A stretch of 64,000 bases of DNA from Streptomyces akebiae (GTDB taxonomy: Bacteria; Actinomycetota; Actinomycetes; Streptomycetales; Streptomycetaceae). The stretch is from NCBI RefSeq assembly GCF_019599145.1, contig NZ_CP080647.1, positions 8,680,001 to 8,744,000 on the forward strand. Direction: 5' to 3'. Under the pieces are notes generated by a model. It worked only from the letters and a program-made list of their open reading frames with translations. It made no database searches and was not told the DNA's origin. The number at the start of each line of letters is the position of its first letter. Position 1 is the stretch's first letter. Made by a program: the position numbers and the translations under genes. Below, piece by piece: positions 23,952 to 32,273 of the stretch.

Positions 23952-24597
23952 TCACTCGGCCGGTGAGCGGACGCCGCCCCTCTGGTCGATCAGCCGTTGG
24001 AACGCGGTCGGTGTGGGCCGGTCGGCCAGGAACTCCCTGACCCGTGCGGCGCATCGGAGCGGGTCCGACCGACTCGTGTCGCACTCGACGTCGTAGAGCC
24101 CGTGGGCGTGGACCTGCTCCAGTTGCCGTGCCGCGAGCCCGGCCGGCCGGTCGCCGCGCTCCCGTTCGCGCCGCTCCAGCTCGTCGCGGTCGCAGTGCAC
24201 ACCGACGAACACCACGTCCTGGGGCGCGAACAGGTCGAGGCAGTCCCGCAGTCGCCACTCCGCGCTCAGGACATGGTCCACGACGACGTTGTTGCCGGCG
24301 GCTGCCATGCCGGGCGATCGCGCGGTGGTAGCCCCGCCAGGTGCGGTGCAGGACGTCGGTGAGCTGGTCGGGCGGCATCTCCTGACGGGCCCGCATGGCG
24401 TGGAACGCGTCGACCGGGATGTGGAAGTACGGCTCGTCGAGGATGCCCAGCAGCTCCCTCGCGATGCTCGACTTCCCCGAACTGGACGTGCCGTTCAGGA
24501 AGATGATCAGGCCGCCGGGGGTGTCGTCCTGTGCGAGGGTGCTCCGTGACACGCGGGTGCTCCGCGGCTGGTGGGTGTGCTGAGGCGTCGCGCTCAC
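23952..24597 (-). pseudogene. Chloramphenicol-phosphotransferase-like kinase with frameshift
   Basis: Read from GTG 24597, the first part has the P-loop GLIIFLNGTSSSGKSSIARELL and YFHIPVDAFHAMRARQEM, as in CPT-like kinases. Near 24308 the frame is lost by one extra base: shifting continues smoothly as MAAAGNNVVVDHVLSAEWRL, then FVGVHCDRDELERRERERGD to the stop at 23952. The intact family has both parts in one chain (~190 residues). Either the gene is decayed, the second half starts at its own ATG (24308), or the base is a sequencing error. The downstream half alone lacks the P-loop. Coupled by GTGA to the small gene upstream. Confidence 0.7.
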
Positions 24598-24773
24598 GCG
24601 GCCTCGATCACCTCTCCCCGCATCGCCGCGGCCCATTCCACGACCAGCAGTTCGTACTCCGCCCGCTCCTGTGCCGACAGCGATGCGCCCGCGTGGCGCC
24701 ACAGGGCTCTGATCCGGTCGTTCAGGTCGTCGGCGGACCGCACGGAACCACGGGCGGGGGACTCGGGGGGCAT
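24594..24773 (-). CDS. Small hypothetical protein (59 residues)
   Basis: Read directly from the minus strand: starts ATG 24773 (MPPESPARGSVRSADDLNDR), continues IRALWRHAGASLSAQERAEY and ends in an amphipathic helix ELLVVEWAAAMRGEVIEAA. Its TGA overlaps the GTG of the kinase-like gene (GTGA), which supports both reading frames. No family recognised; the helical, charged composition fits a small regulator or partner of the kinase. Confidence 0.6.
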   Translation of the reverse strand: MPPESPARGSVRSADDLNDRIRALWRHAGASLSAQERAEYELLVVEWAAAMRGEVIEAA

Positions 24774-24913
24774 GCGGACAAGAGTAGGTGCCCGGACTGA
24801 CAGAGCGCCACCGGGCGGCTACGGATGTCGTATGTGGTTGGTCACGGAAGGGAGTTGAGGAGGGGCACGCTGATTCGGGACGAGGGGCGGGCTGTTCGGG
24901 GCCGCCCGCCCCG

Positions 24914-25789
24914 TCAGCTCCCCGACTCGCCGGCGTGCGGGCTCAGGACGCCCATGGAGACCAGGACGACAATGAGGATGCCGAGGGCGATGCGGTACCA
25001 GACGAACGGCATGAAGCTCTTGGTGGAGATGAACTTCATGAACCACGCGATGACCGCGTAGCCGACGAAGAAGGCGATGACCGTGGCGAAGATCGTCGGG
25101 CCCCAGGAGACATGGCCGCCCTCCATCGCGTCCTTGAGCTCGTAGCCGCCCGAGGCGATCACGGCCGGGATGGCGAGGAGGAAGGAGTAACGCGCGGCGG
25201 CCTCACGCTTGTAGCCCATGAGGAGGCCACCGCTGATGGTGGCGCCGGAGCGGGAGACACCGGGGATCAGGGCCATGGCCTGGCAGAGGCCGAAGATCAG
25301 GCCGTCCTTGACGCTGAGCTGTTCGAGGCCCTTGCGCTCCTTGGCGGCGCGGTGCTTGCCACCGGTCTCGTCGCGCGCGGCGAGGCGGTCCGCGACACCC
25401 AGGACGATGCCCATGACGATCAGCATGGTGGCCGTGAGGCGCAGATCGCGGAACGGGCCCTCGATCTGGTCCTTGAGGGTCACACCGAGGACACCGATCG
25501 GGATGGAGCCCACGATCACCAGCCAGCCCATCTGGGCGTCGTGGTCGCTCCGCATCTCCTTGTTGAACAGGGAACGGGACCACGCCGAGATGATGTTGAC
25601 GATGTCCTTGCGGAAGTAGATGAGCACCGCGGCCTCGGTGCCGATCTGGGTGATCGCGGTGAAGGCCGCGCCCGGGTCCTCCCAGCCGGAGAAGGCGGCC
25701 GTCAGGCGCAGGTGCGCACTGGAGGAGATGGGGAGGAATTCGGTCAGCCCCTGGACGAGTCCGAGGATGAGGGATTCAAACCAAGACAT
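24914..25789 (-). CDS. uppP: Undecaprenyl-diphosphatase (UppP/BacA)
   Basis: 291-residue integral membrane enzyme that dephosphorylates undecaprenyl pyrophosphate so that the lipid carrier can be reused in cell-wall synthesis; overexpression gives bacitracin resistance. Signature 1 QGLTEFLPISSSAHLRL is at residues 13-29, with the catalytic Glu; signature 2 PGVSRSGATI lies near 170. Seven or eight hydrophobic segments are visible. Start ATG 25789. Monocistronic; transcribed away from the LacI-type operator region upstream. Confidence 0.95.
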   Translation of the reverse strand: MSWFESLILGLVQGLTEFLPISSSAHLRLTAAFSGWEDPGAAFTAITQIGTEAAVLIYFRKDIVNIISAWSRSLFNKEMRSDHDAQMGWLVIVGSIPIGVLGVTLKDQIEGPFRDLRLTATMLIVMGIVLGVADRLAARDETGGKHRAAKERKGLEQLSVKDGLIFGLCQAMALIPGVSRSGATISGGLLMGYKREAAARYSFLLAIPAVIASGGYELKDAMEGGHVSWGPTIFATVIAFFVGYAVIAWFMKFISTKSFMPFVWYRIALGILIVVLVSMGVLSPHAGESGS

Positions 25790-25982
25790 GAAGTTACGTG
25801 GTCCAAGCGCTGATCGTGGAGGGCCGACGGAAGACGTGCCGCGCCGCGGGGCGGGTGATCACAGGTGCTGGGGGCAGCCTAGCGCCCCGTGAGCGCGGGG
25901 CTGTCACCGGGTTTCGCGGGGCCGTGCGGGGTCCGGGCGGAGCGCGGGCGTTCCGAGGCGTGGAACGGCCGGATCCGTGGTG

Positions 25983-26010
25983 TTGACCAGTCACTATGTC
26001 CGCACATACT
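25983..26010 (+). promoter_or_regulatory. Promoter of the Gfo/Idh-DUF6807-cupin operon
   Basis: TTGACC (25983-25988) and CATACT (26005-26010), 16-base spacing. Followed immediately by the LacI-type operator. Confidence 0.5.
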
Positions 26011-26021
26011 TTGCTGGCGAG

Positions 26022-26035
26022 GGAAAGCGCTTGCA
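26022..26035. promoter_or_regulatory. LacI-family operator
   Basis: GGAAAGCGCTTGCA has the central AAGCGCTT palindrome typical of LacI/GalR-family operators controlling sugar utilisation. It lies about where transcription from the -35/-10 pair would start, so it would repress. No LacI gene is in the window. Confidence 0.65.
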
Positions 26036-26124
26036 GTGCCGAGGGCCGCCGTTCCGCCGGAACCCCCGCCACCAGGCGCCCGCCACCGTCCGATGTCACG
26101 TTCGATGGAGTGCTGATCACGTCC

Positions 26125-27375
26125 ATGCCCACACCCAGCAACGACCCGAGCCCGACTCCGGACCACCGCACCGACGGTCATCCGGCGGCCCCACTGGCCG
26201 GCCGCCGCGTGCGGGCCGCGATCGTCGGCATCGGCGCCATCGGCGGCGGCTCCCATCTGCCCGCGCTCGCGCGCCTCGCCGAGGAGGGTGAGACCGAGGT
26301 CGTCGCCGCCGTCGACATCGACGCCGACGCGGTGGCCAAGTTCTGCGCCGGGCACGGCATCCCGCACGGCTACACCGATCTGGACCGCATGCTGGCGGAG
26401 CAGCGGCCCGACCTGGTCAGCATCTGCACCCCGCCGACGCTGCACCGCGACCAGACGATCACCGCGCTGCGGGCCGGCGCCTGGGTGTGGTGCGAGAAAC
26501 CGCCGGTGCCGACGCTCGCCGACTTCGACGCCGTCGAGGCCGAGGAGGGCGCGGAGACCGGTGGCCCGTACGCCTCGATCGTCTTCCAGCACCGTTTCGG
26601 TTCCGGCGCGCGCCACGTTCGGAAGCTGATCGCCGAGCGGAGCCTCGGGCGTCCGCTGGTCGCGCACTGCCAGACCACCTGGTACCGGGACACCGCCTAC
26701 TACGCCGTCCCCTGGCGCGGCCGCTGGGCCACCGAGGGCGGCGGGCCCGCCATGGGGCACGGCATCCACCAGATGGACCTGCTGCTCGATCTGCTCGGCC
26801 CGTGGAGCGAGGTCCGGGCCATGGCCGGGCGGCTGGTCCACGACGTGGAGACCGAGGACGTCTCCACGGCCCTCGTGCGCTTCGAGAGCGGCGCCCTGGC
26901 CACCGTCGTCAACAGCGTGCTCAGCCCCGACGAGGTCAGCCGCATCCGCATCGACTGCGAGCGCGCCACCGTCGAGCTGACCCATCTGTACGGCCATTCC
27001 AACGCCGACTGGTCCGTCACCCCGGCCCCCGGCACCCCGGAGGGGGACGCGGCGGTCTGGCGGGACTTCGGCGAGGACGTGCCCAGTTCGCACCTGGCCC
27101 AGCTGCGCGAGCTCGTGGCGAGCATGCGCGCGGGCGAGCGGCCGCGCAGCAGCGGCGCCGACGGGCGCACGAGCCTGGAGCTGATCGCCGCCCTGTACAA
27201 GTCGGCGTTCACGGACGTGACCGTACGGCGTGGCGAGATCGGACCCGGGGACCCGTACTACACGGCCATGCACGGAGGCGCCCCCGGCTGGGCGCCCGGA
27301 ACCGTCCGGGTGTCCGTCGACGCGAGTTCCGTCGGCATGAGCTCTGCCGGCACGAGTGAGGAGATCACCGCATGA
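26125..27375 (+). CDS. Gfo/Idh/MocA oxidoreductase, first gene of sugar-type operon
   Basis: 416 residues from ATG 26125. After a ~30-residue Pro-rich lead, RAAIVGIGAIGGGSHLPALARLA is the NAD(P) fold, followed by VSICTPPTLHRDQ and WVWCEKPPVPT with the catalytic Lys of EKP. C-terminal domain: GGGPAMGHGIHQMDLLLDLLG, with the active-site Asp and His. Family members oxidise sugars or inositols. Its TGA overlaps the ATG of the next gene (ATGA). Controlled by the LacI-type operator 90 bases upstream. The substrate is likely a modified carbohydrate. Confidence 0.88.
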   Translation: MPTPSNDPSPTPDHRTDGHPAAPLAGRRVRAAIVGIGAIGGGSHLPALARLAEEGETEVVAAVDIDADAVAKFCAGHGIPHGYTDLDRMLAEQRPDLVSICTPPTLHRDQTITALRAGAWVWCEKPPVPTLADFDAVEAEEGAETGGPYASIVFQHRFGSGARHVRKLIAERSLGRPLVAHCQTTWYRDTAYYAVPWRGRWATEGGGPAMGHGIHQMDLLLDLLGPWSEVRAMAGRLVHDVETEDVSTALVRFESGALATVVNSVLSPDEVSRIRIDCERATVELTHLYGHSNADWSVTPAPGTPEGDAAVWRDFGEDVPSSHLAQLRELVASMRAGERPRSSGADGRTSLELIAALYKSAFTDVTVRRGEIGPGDPYYTAMHGGAPGWAPGTVRVSVDASSVGMSSAGTSEEITA

Positions 27376-28307
27376 CCTTCCACGACGGGCTGCGCGTGGT
27401 CCACGCACACGGCGACCGGATCACGGTCACCGAACCCACCACGGGCGTCGAGCTGGTGAGCTACGTCTACCGGCCGGAGGCGGCCTGGGAGGCCCCGAAG
27501 CCGTATCTGCACCCGATCCGGACGCTGGCCGGGGACGTCGTCACCGACTTCCGGCCCAACGACCACCGCTGGCACAAGGGCCTGCAGCTGACGGCCTCGC
27601 ACCTGTCGGGCCAGAACCTGTGGGGCGGCAACTCGTACGTCCACGGCGAGGGCTATCTGCCGATCCCCGAGCGGGTCGGCTCGATGGCGCACGCCGGCTT
27701 CGACGTCGTCGAGTCGGACGGCGAGCGGGTCGTGATCGCCGAGCGGCTGACCTGGCACCCGTACACCGGGGAGCTGTGGGCCGACGAGGAGCGCCGGATC
27801 GAGATCCACGACGTGGACACCGAGTCCGGATCGTGGGCGTTGACCTGGACGAGCGCGATCACCAACCGTCGGGACGAGCCGCTGCTGTTCGGCAGCCCGA
27901 CCACCGCCGGGCGGGAGATGGCCGGCTACACCGGTCTGTTCTGGCGCGGTCCGCGCGCCTTCCGGGACGGGCGGATCATCGGGCCCGACAGCGAGGGGCC
28001 CGAGCTGATGGGCGAGCAGGCGCCCTGGCTGGCGTACGCGGGCGAGCACGACGGCACCGACGGTCACGCCACGCTCGTCTTCGCGCACGCCCCCGAGAAC
28101 GACCACACGGGAGCCGAGGGCGCCCATCCGGCGCACTGGTTCGTCCGCAACGAGCCGTTCGCCGCCGTCGCCCCCTCCTGGGCGTTCTACGAGGAGCTGG
28201 AGCTGGCTCCGGGCGAGACGCTCACCCGTCGTTACCGGGTCGTCGTGGCGGACGGCTCCTGGGAACGGGAGGAGATCGCCAAGTACCTGGAGGCGCACCC
28301 GTGGTGA
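27372..28307 (+). CDS. DUF6807 / PmoA-like family protein
   Basis: 311 residues, coupled to the preceding oxidoreductase by ATGA overlap. The pattern YRPEAAWEAPKPYLHPIRTL, DHRWHKGLQLTASHL and GSWALTWTSAITN, with PHFLxR-like blocks in the second half (HWFVRNEPFAAVAPSWAF), is that of DUF6807, often annotated 'PmoA family'. Members accompany Gfo/Idh dehydrogenases in carbohydrate operons, and the fold is beta-rich like aldose epimerases. Enzymatic role unproven. The conserved His in DHRWH may bind metal or substrate. Confidence 0.78.
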   Translation: MTFHDGLRVVHAHGDRITVTEPTTGVELVSYVYRPEAAWEAPKPYLHPIRTLAGDVVTDFRPNDHRWHKGLQLTASHLSGQNLWGGNSYVHGEGYLPIPERVGSMAHAGFDVVESDGERVVIAERLTWHPYTGELWADEERRIEIHDVDTESGSWALTWTSAITNRRDEPLLFGSPTTAGREMAGYTGLFWRGPRAFRDGRIIGPDSEGPELMGEQAPWLAYAGEHDGTDGHATLVFAHAPENDHTGAEGAHPAHWFVRNEPFAAVAPSWAFYEELELAPGETLTRRYRVVVADGSWEREEIAKYLEAHPW

Positions 28308-29014
28308 GCGGCTACGAGGGACTGCCGGGCGGGGTCGCCCTCTCGCACCTGTCCGTCTACGACTGGCCCGCGGCGGACGGGGTCTGCGGCGGAACTCCCC
28401 ATATGCACCTGACCTGTTCGGAGGCGTACGTCGTCACCGGCGGGCGCGGGGCCGTGCAGACCCTGACGGCCTCCGGGTACGAGGTCACGCCGCTGGCACC
28501 CGGGACGGTCGCCTGGTTCACGCCCGGCACGATCCACCGACTGGTCAACGAGGACGAGCTGCGCATCACCGTCCTCATGCAGAACAACGGGCTCCCGGAG
28601 GCGGGCGACGCGGTCCTCACGCTGCCTCCGGAGTACCTGACCGATCCGGAGACGTACGCCGCGGCCACCCGTATCCCGGTGGACGCCCCGGAGGAGGAGC
28701 GGGAGCGCGTCGCGCGGGCCCGGCGCGATCTCGCCCTGGAGGGCTACCGGGCGCTGCGGGAGGCGTCCGGGCCCGAGCCGCTCGCCGCGTTCCACCGGGC
28801 CGCCGCGGCGCTCGTGCGGCCCCGGCTCGCGCAGTGGCGGGCGCGGTGGGAGCGGGGTGCGCGTGCGGCCGCCGCCGCGACCGGGGAGCAGTTGGACCGG
28901 TTGGAGCGGGGGGACGTGTCGCATCTGGCCGACGCCGTCGTACGCGCCGAGGAGCCCTCCGTGTACGGGAAGTTCGGGATGTGCGGGCGGTTGGACGTCT
29001 ATAAGGGGGATTGA
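28304..29014 (+). CDS. Cupin-domain protein
   Basis: 236 residues from GTG 28304, overlapping the previous stop (GTGA). The cupin is at residues ~20-110: PHMHLTCSEAYVVTGGRGAV (motif 1: His, His, Glu) and TVAWFTPGTIHRLVNE (motif 2: His), which together bind a metal. The C-terminal half is helical and Arg/Ala-rich, without a known domain, ending VYGKFGMCGRLDVYKGD. Third gene of the operon; a sugar isomerase or dioxygenase-like role is possible. Confidence 0.78.
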   Translation: MSGYEGLPGGVALSHLSVYDWPAADGVCGGTPHMHLTCSEAYVVTGGRGAVQTLTASGYEVTPLAPGTVAWFTPGTIHRLVNEDELRITVLMQNNGLPEAGDAVLTLPPEYLTDPETYAAATRIPVDAPEEERERVARARRDLALEGYRALREASGPEPLAAFHRAAAALVRPRLAQWRARWERGARAAAAATGEQLDRLERGDVSHLADAVVRAEEPSVYGKFGMCGRLDVYKGD

Positions 29015-29072
29015 GCGCCGGGCACCCTCGCGCTCGGGGAGTGCCGCGGTGTGGCGGCTGCGGGTCGTGCGT

Positions 29073-29109
29073 GGCTTGTCGCGCGGTTCCCCGCGCCCCT
29101 TTGGGGCGC
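29073..29109 (+). repeat. Dispersed GC motif, copy 2
   Basis: GGCTTGTCGCGCGGTTCCCC then GCGCCCCTTTGGGGCGC. The last part is a small hairpin (GCGCCCC-TTT-GGGGCGC) that may terminate the cupin operon. Confidence 0.55.
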
Positions 29110-29126
29110 TCGTGTGATCCGGCGTC

Positions 29127-29597
29127 TCACCTTGCCGTCGGCCCTGCTACCGACCAGCCGGGGGACTGGGGGTGGGCCGTCAGGCCTTCGTGGCGCACCT
29201 CGCCGCCGCAGGACGCGCAGGTGACCGTCGGGACCAGCTCGTCGCCGCAGCTGTGCTCGACCACCATGGGGCGATCGTCATCCTTCCGGAGATGGCGGTC
29301 GCCCCATGCCATGAGGGTCATCAGGACCGGCTCCAGTTCCAGCCCCGCCTGGGTGGGCCGGTACTCGAAGCGCCGCGGGCGCTCGCTGTAGGCGTGCTTG
29401 TCCAGGACACCCGCGTCCACCAGGCGCCGGAGACGGGTCGCCAGCACGTCGCGCGGTGCCCCGATGTTGCGGACCAGCTGGTCGAAGCGGCCGTTGCCGA
29501 GGCAGACCTCGCGCAGGACCAGCAGGGAGTACTTCTCGCCGACGATCGCCAGGGTGTCGGCGATGGAACACGGGCGCGGATCTCGGGAGGCGGGCAT
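29127..29597 (-). CDS. HxlR-family transcriptional regulator
   Basis: 156 residues. The N-terminal Cys in DPRPCSIADTLAIVG, the winged helix GRFDQLVRNIGAPRDVLATRLRRLVDAGVLDKHAYSERPRRFEYRPTQ (shown in part) and the dimer helix AWGDRHL match HxlR/YodB-type regulators, many of which sense thiol stress through the N-terminal Cys. The C-terminus carries a CASCGGEV zinc-ribbon-like pair (and CGDEL before it), a less common addition. Divergent from the thiolase gene, with a perfect 12-bp-arm inverted repeat between them. Confidence 0.87.
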   Translation of the reverse strand: MPASRDPRPCSIADTLAIVGEKYSLLVLREVCLGNGRFDQLVRNIGAPRDVLATRLRRLVDAGVLDKHAYSERPRRFEYRPTQAGLELEPVLMTLMAWGDRHLRKDDDRPMVVEHSCGDELVPTVTCASCGGEVRHEGLTAHPQSPGWSVAGPTAR

Positions 29598-29623
29598 GTG
29601 CCCAGTCTAGGGGAGGGTTTGTT

Positions 29624-29656
29624 TTTCCAACTCACGCGGCTATGGTGAGTTGGAAA
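29624..29656. promoter_or_regulatory. HxlR operator: perfect 12-bp inverted repeat
   Basis: TTTCCAACTCAC (29624-29635) and GTGAGTTGGAAA (29645-29656) are exact inverse complements around a 9-base spacer. Located between the divergent HxlR and thiolase starts, it is the obvious binding site for the HxlR dimer. Confidence 0.78.
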
Positions 29657-29690
29657 TTCATACTGACTTATGGTCGTGGAGGACGGACCC

Positions 29691-30860
29691 ATGCGTGACG
29701 CCGTGATCGTCGAAGCCGTACGCACACCCCTGGGCAAGGGGAAGCCGAACGGCGCCCTCGCCCATGTCCACCCCGTCGACCTCCTCGCCCACACCCTGCG
29801 CGCCCTCGTCGAGCGTTCCGGCATCGATCCGGCGCTCGTCGACGACGTCATCGGCGGCACCGTCGACCAGGTGGGCGAGCAGGCCATGAACACCACCCGC
29901 TACGCCGTCCTCTCGGCCGGCTTCCCGGAAACGGTCCCCGCGACCACGGTCGACCGGCAGTGCGGCTCCTCCCAGCAGGCCGTGCACTTCGCGGCCCAGG
30001 GAGTCATGTCGGGGGCGTACGACCTGGTCGTCGCCTGCGGGGTGGAGTCGATGAGCCGGGTGCCGATGTGGTCCAACGTGCCGCCCGGCACGGATCCGTT
30101 CGGCCCGGGGGTCGCCGCGCGCTACCCCGAGGGGCTCGTGCCCCAGGGCATCAGCGCCGAGCTGATCGCCGCGAAGTGGTCGATCGGCCGTGCACAGATG
30201 GACGAGTTCGCGGTGTCGTCCCATCACAGGGCCGCGGCCGCCTGGGAGGCCGGCCTCTTCGACGCGGAGGTCGCGCCGCTCGACGGGGTGACCCGCGACG
30301 AGTGCGTACGGCCCGGCAGCACGCCCGAGATCCTGGGCGGGCTCAGGCCCGCCTACCACGACCCCGGGTTCGCCGAGCGGTTCCCGCAGATCGAGTGGAA
30401 CATCACCGCCGGGAACGCCAGCCCCGTCAACGACGGAGCGTCGGCCGTCCTCGTCGCGTCCGCCGAGACGGCGGCACGGCTGGGGCTGCGTCCCCTCGCC
30501 CGGCTGCACTCCTTCGCCGTCACCGGCTCGGATCCGCTCCTGATGCTCACGGGGGTCGTCCCTGCCACGGAGAAGGTGCTGCGCCGCGCGGGGCTGGCCC
30601 TCGACGACATCGATCTCTTCGAGGTCAACGAGGCGTTCGCGAGCGTCGTGCTCGCCTGGCAGCAGGAGACGGGCGCCGACCTGGACAAGGTCAACGTCCA
30701 CGGAGGCGCCATCGCCCTGGGGCATCCGCTGGGGGCCAGCGGGACCCGGCTGACGACGACGCTGGTGCACGCGATGCGGGAGCGCGGCGCCCGCTATGCG
30801 CTGCAGACCATGTGCGAGGCGGGTGGGCTGGCCAACGCGATGGTGCTGGAGGCGGTTTGA
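29691..30860 (+). CDS. Acetyl-CoA C-acyltransferase (thiolase)
   Basis: 389-residue thiolase. Nucleophilic Cys in TVDRQCGSSQQAV (residue ~88), NEAFAS, GGAIALGHPLGASGTRL with the catalytic His, and second Cys in TMCEAGGLANAMVLE. The enzyme makes or splits beta-ketoacyl-CoA. ATG 29691 follows GGAGG by 8 bases; an upstream in-frame start at 29670 lacks that site. Single gene under the HxlR operator. No beta-oxidation partners are nearby, so whether it is biosynthetic or degradative is open. Confidence 0.92.
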   Translation: MRDAVIVEAVRTPLGKGKPNGALAHVHPVDLLAHTLRALVERSGIDPALVDDVIGGTVDQVGEQAMNTTRYAVLSAGFPETVPATTVDRQCGSSQQAVHFAAQGVMSGAYDLVVACGVESMSRVPMWSNVPPGTDPFGPGVAARYPEGLVPQGISAELIAAKWSIGRAQMDEFAVSSHHRAAAAWEAGLFDAEVAPLDGVTRDECVRPGSTPEILGGLRPAYHDPGFAERFPQIEWNITAGNASPVNDGASAVLVASAETAARLGLRPLARLHSFAVTGSDPLLMLTGVVPATEKVLRRAGLALDDIDLFEVNEAFASVVLAWQQETGADLDKVNVHGGAIALGHPLGASGTRLTTTLVHAMRERGARYALQTMCEAGGLANAMVLEAV

Positions 30861-30923
30861 GGTGGCGGCCGTTTGAGGCGGCGGCCGTTGGCGACGGGGG
30901 TCGGGCGCGGGTGTGTGGGGGCC

Positions 30924-30976
30924 GGTCGCGCAGTTCCCCGCCCCTGGAGGGCGGCCCTTCGGGCCCCTCCAGGGGG
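30924..30976. repeat. Dispersed GC motif, copy 3
   Basis: GGTCGCGCAGTTCCCCGCCC followed by the inverted repeat at 30941-30975; same core as the copies at 23914, 29073 and 33485. Confidence 0.5.
30941..30975. terminator. Bidirectional hairpin between thiolase and TVP38 genes
   Basis: CCCCTGGAGGG (30941-30951) pairs perfectly with CCCTCCAGGGG (30965-30975). It lies between two convergent genes and can serve both. Confidence 0.65.
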
Positions 30977-30978
30977 CC

Positions 30979-31761
30979 TCAGCGGGCCCTCAGATGATGC
31001 CGCTTGCGCCACGCCACCGCCGCGCCGATCAGAGCCGGGACCGCGATGCAGGCCATGGCGATCAGGAAGGCCGGGGAGGTCGGCGACGAGGCACGGGCAC
31101 CGGCCACGGCGTAGGCGGCGGTGTTCGGGATGGAGCCGAGGGCGGTGGCCAGGAGGAAGGGCAGGTAGCCCATGCGGGAGACGGAGGCGCAGTAGTTGGC
31201 CGCCCAGAAGGGCACTCCGGGGAAGAGGCGGGCCGCCAGCATCGAGCGGAACCCGTGGCGGCTGAGCTGGCCGTCCGCCGACTTCAGCCAGCGGTGGCGC
31301 AGCAGCGGACGCAGGGCGTCCTGACCGAGGATCCGCCCCAGACCGAAGGCGAGACCGGCGCCGAGGACCGTGCCCGCGAGCGCCGACCCCAGACCGAGCT
31401 GCGAGCCGAAGAGGGCGCCCGCCGCGATGTTGAGGATCGGGCGGGGGACGAAGGCGACCGTGCACAGTCCGTACGCCACCGCGAACACCACGGCCGCGGC
31501 GGCACCGCTCAGCTGGGGCGGCCAGCCGTCGGCCAGCAGCCGCTGCGGCTCGAACAGCAGCACCGTGGACACGGCGGCCAGGAGCAGGGCGACGAGCAGC
31601 GAGAACCGCGCCCACGGCGAGAGCAGCACACTGCCCCAGCGGGCGGCGCGCCCCGGTGGCACGGCCGGGACCGTGACGGGTGTGGCGACGGCGAGCTCCG
31701 TGGCGGCGGTCCGGGGAAGGACCGTGGCGGTGCCCCCAGAGCGGGTGGTGGCATCGAGCAT
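30979..31761 (-). CDS. TVP38/TMEM64 (SNARE-associated) family membrane protein
   Basis: 260 residues from ATG 31761. Five to six hydrophobic segments. The family core is visible: FVPRPILNIAAGALFGSQLG, FGLGRILGQDAL and ARLFPGVPFWAANYCASVSR, with the re-entrant Gly/Pro-rich region also found in DedA proteins. Members act in membrane lipid or undecaprenyl-phosphate transport, or are of unknown function. Charged C-terminus RKRHHLRAR is cytoplasmic. Divergent from tuf3 across 512 bases. Confidence 0.83.
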   Translation of the reverse strand: MLDATTRSGGTATVLPRTAATELAVATPVTVPAVPPGRAARWGSVLLSPWARFSLLVALLLAAVSTVLLFEPQRLLADGWPPQLSGAAAAVVFAVAYGLCTVAFVPRPILNIAAGALFGSQLGLGSALAGTVLGAGLAFGLGRILGQDALRPLLRHRWLKSADGQLSRHGFRSMLAARLFPGVPFWAANYCASVSRMGYLPFLLATALGSIPNTAAYAVAGARASSPTSPAFLIAMACIAVPALIGAAVAWRKRHHLRAR

Positions 31762-32273
31762 TCGTCGACGGTAACCGACCCGTGTCCGGGTATGCCGTAC
31801 GGGACGTCTCACGGGTGTCACAGCAAGGGGAACAACAGGCTCGTCGGGCGGGGTGCGCCCGGACCTCGGCCGGGCACCGCGCACCGTGCTGCCTGCGCCT
31901 TCCGGACCACGGGCCCGACCCGCGCACCGTTCACCCCGTGCGCCGCCCTGTGAAGCATCTCTCTTCCGCTTCCTCTCGGAACTCCCGCGCACCGAAAACC
32001 ATTCGACGCGGGCCGACTTGTCGACCAGGATCGACCTCATGTTCCGGCACGCCTTCGTTCTCGCCGCATCCGCGACAGTCGCGGATGCCCCGAAGGCTGC
32101 CCTTCTGATCGTCGTGGCCGCCGCAGACGGCGCCCGAAGCTGACCCTTCCCGGACATTCCGGCGGACCCCGCAGGGGGAGGGTCGGCAGGACCTCGGGGT
32201 CCCCGTCCCGGCCGCCGCCCTGTGCCGCCGGGGCCATCACCCAGTACCGCTGAAGAGGCTTCGAGGTACCGCC
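31762..32273. other. Long leader region of tuf3
   Basis: 512 bases between the TVP38 and tuf3 starts. Contains a strong hairpin (32066-32088) and, in the tuf3 direction, a possible 34-codon reading frame ATG 32039 to TGA 32143 (MFRHAFVLAASATVADAPKA...). The AT-richer stretch around 31960-32030 may hold the promoter. No other gene seen. Confidence 0.45.
32066..32088 (+). promoter_or_regulatory. Hairpin in tuf3 leader
   Basis: GCATCCGCGAC and GTCGCGGATGC are perfect inverted repeats of 11 bases around a single A, about 185 bases before the tuf3 start. Could be an operator or an RNA element controlling this conditionally expressed elongation factor. Confidence 0.45.

Larger units (their letters stand above)
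25790..26124. other. Divergent intergenic region (uppP / sugar-type operon)
   Basis: 335 bases without a gene. Contains the promoter and operator for the Gfo/Idh operon (25983-26035). The 100-170 bases nearest uppP are very GC-rich with no clear motif; no terminator or tRNA seen. Confidence 0.5.
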
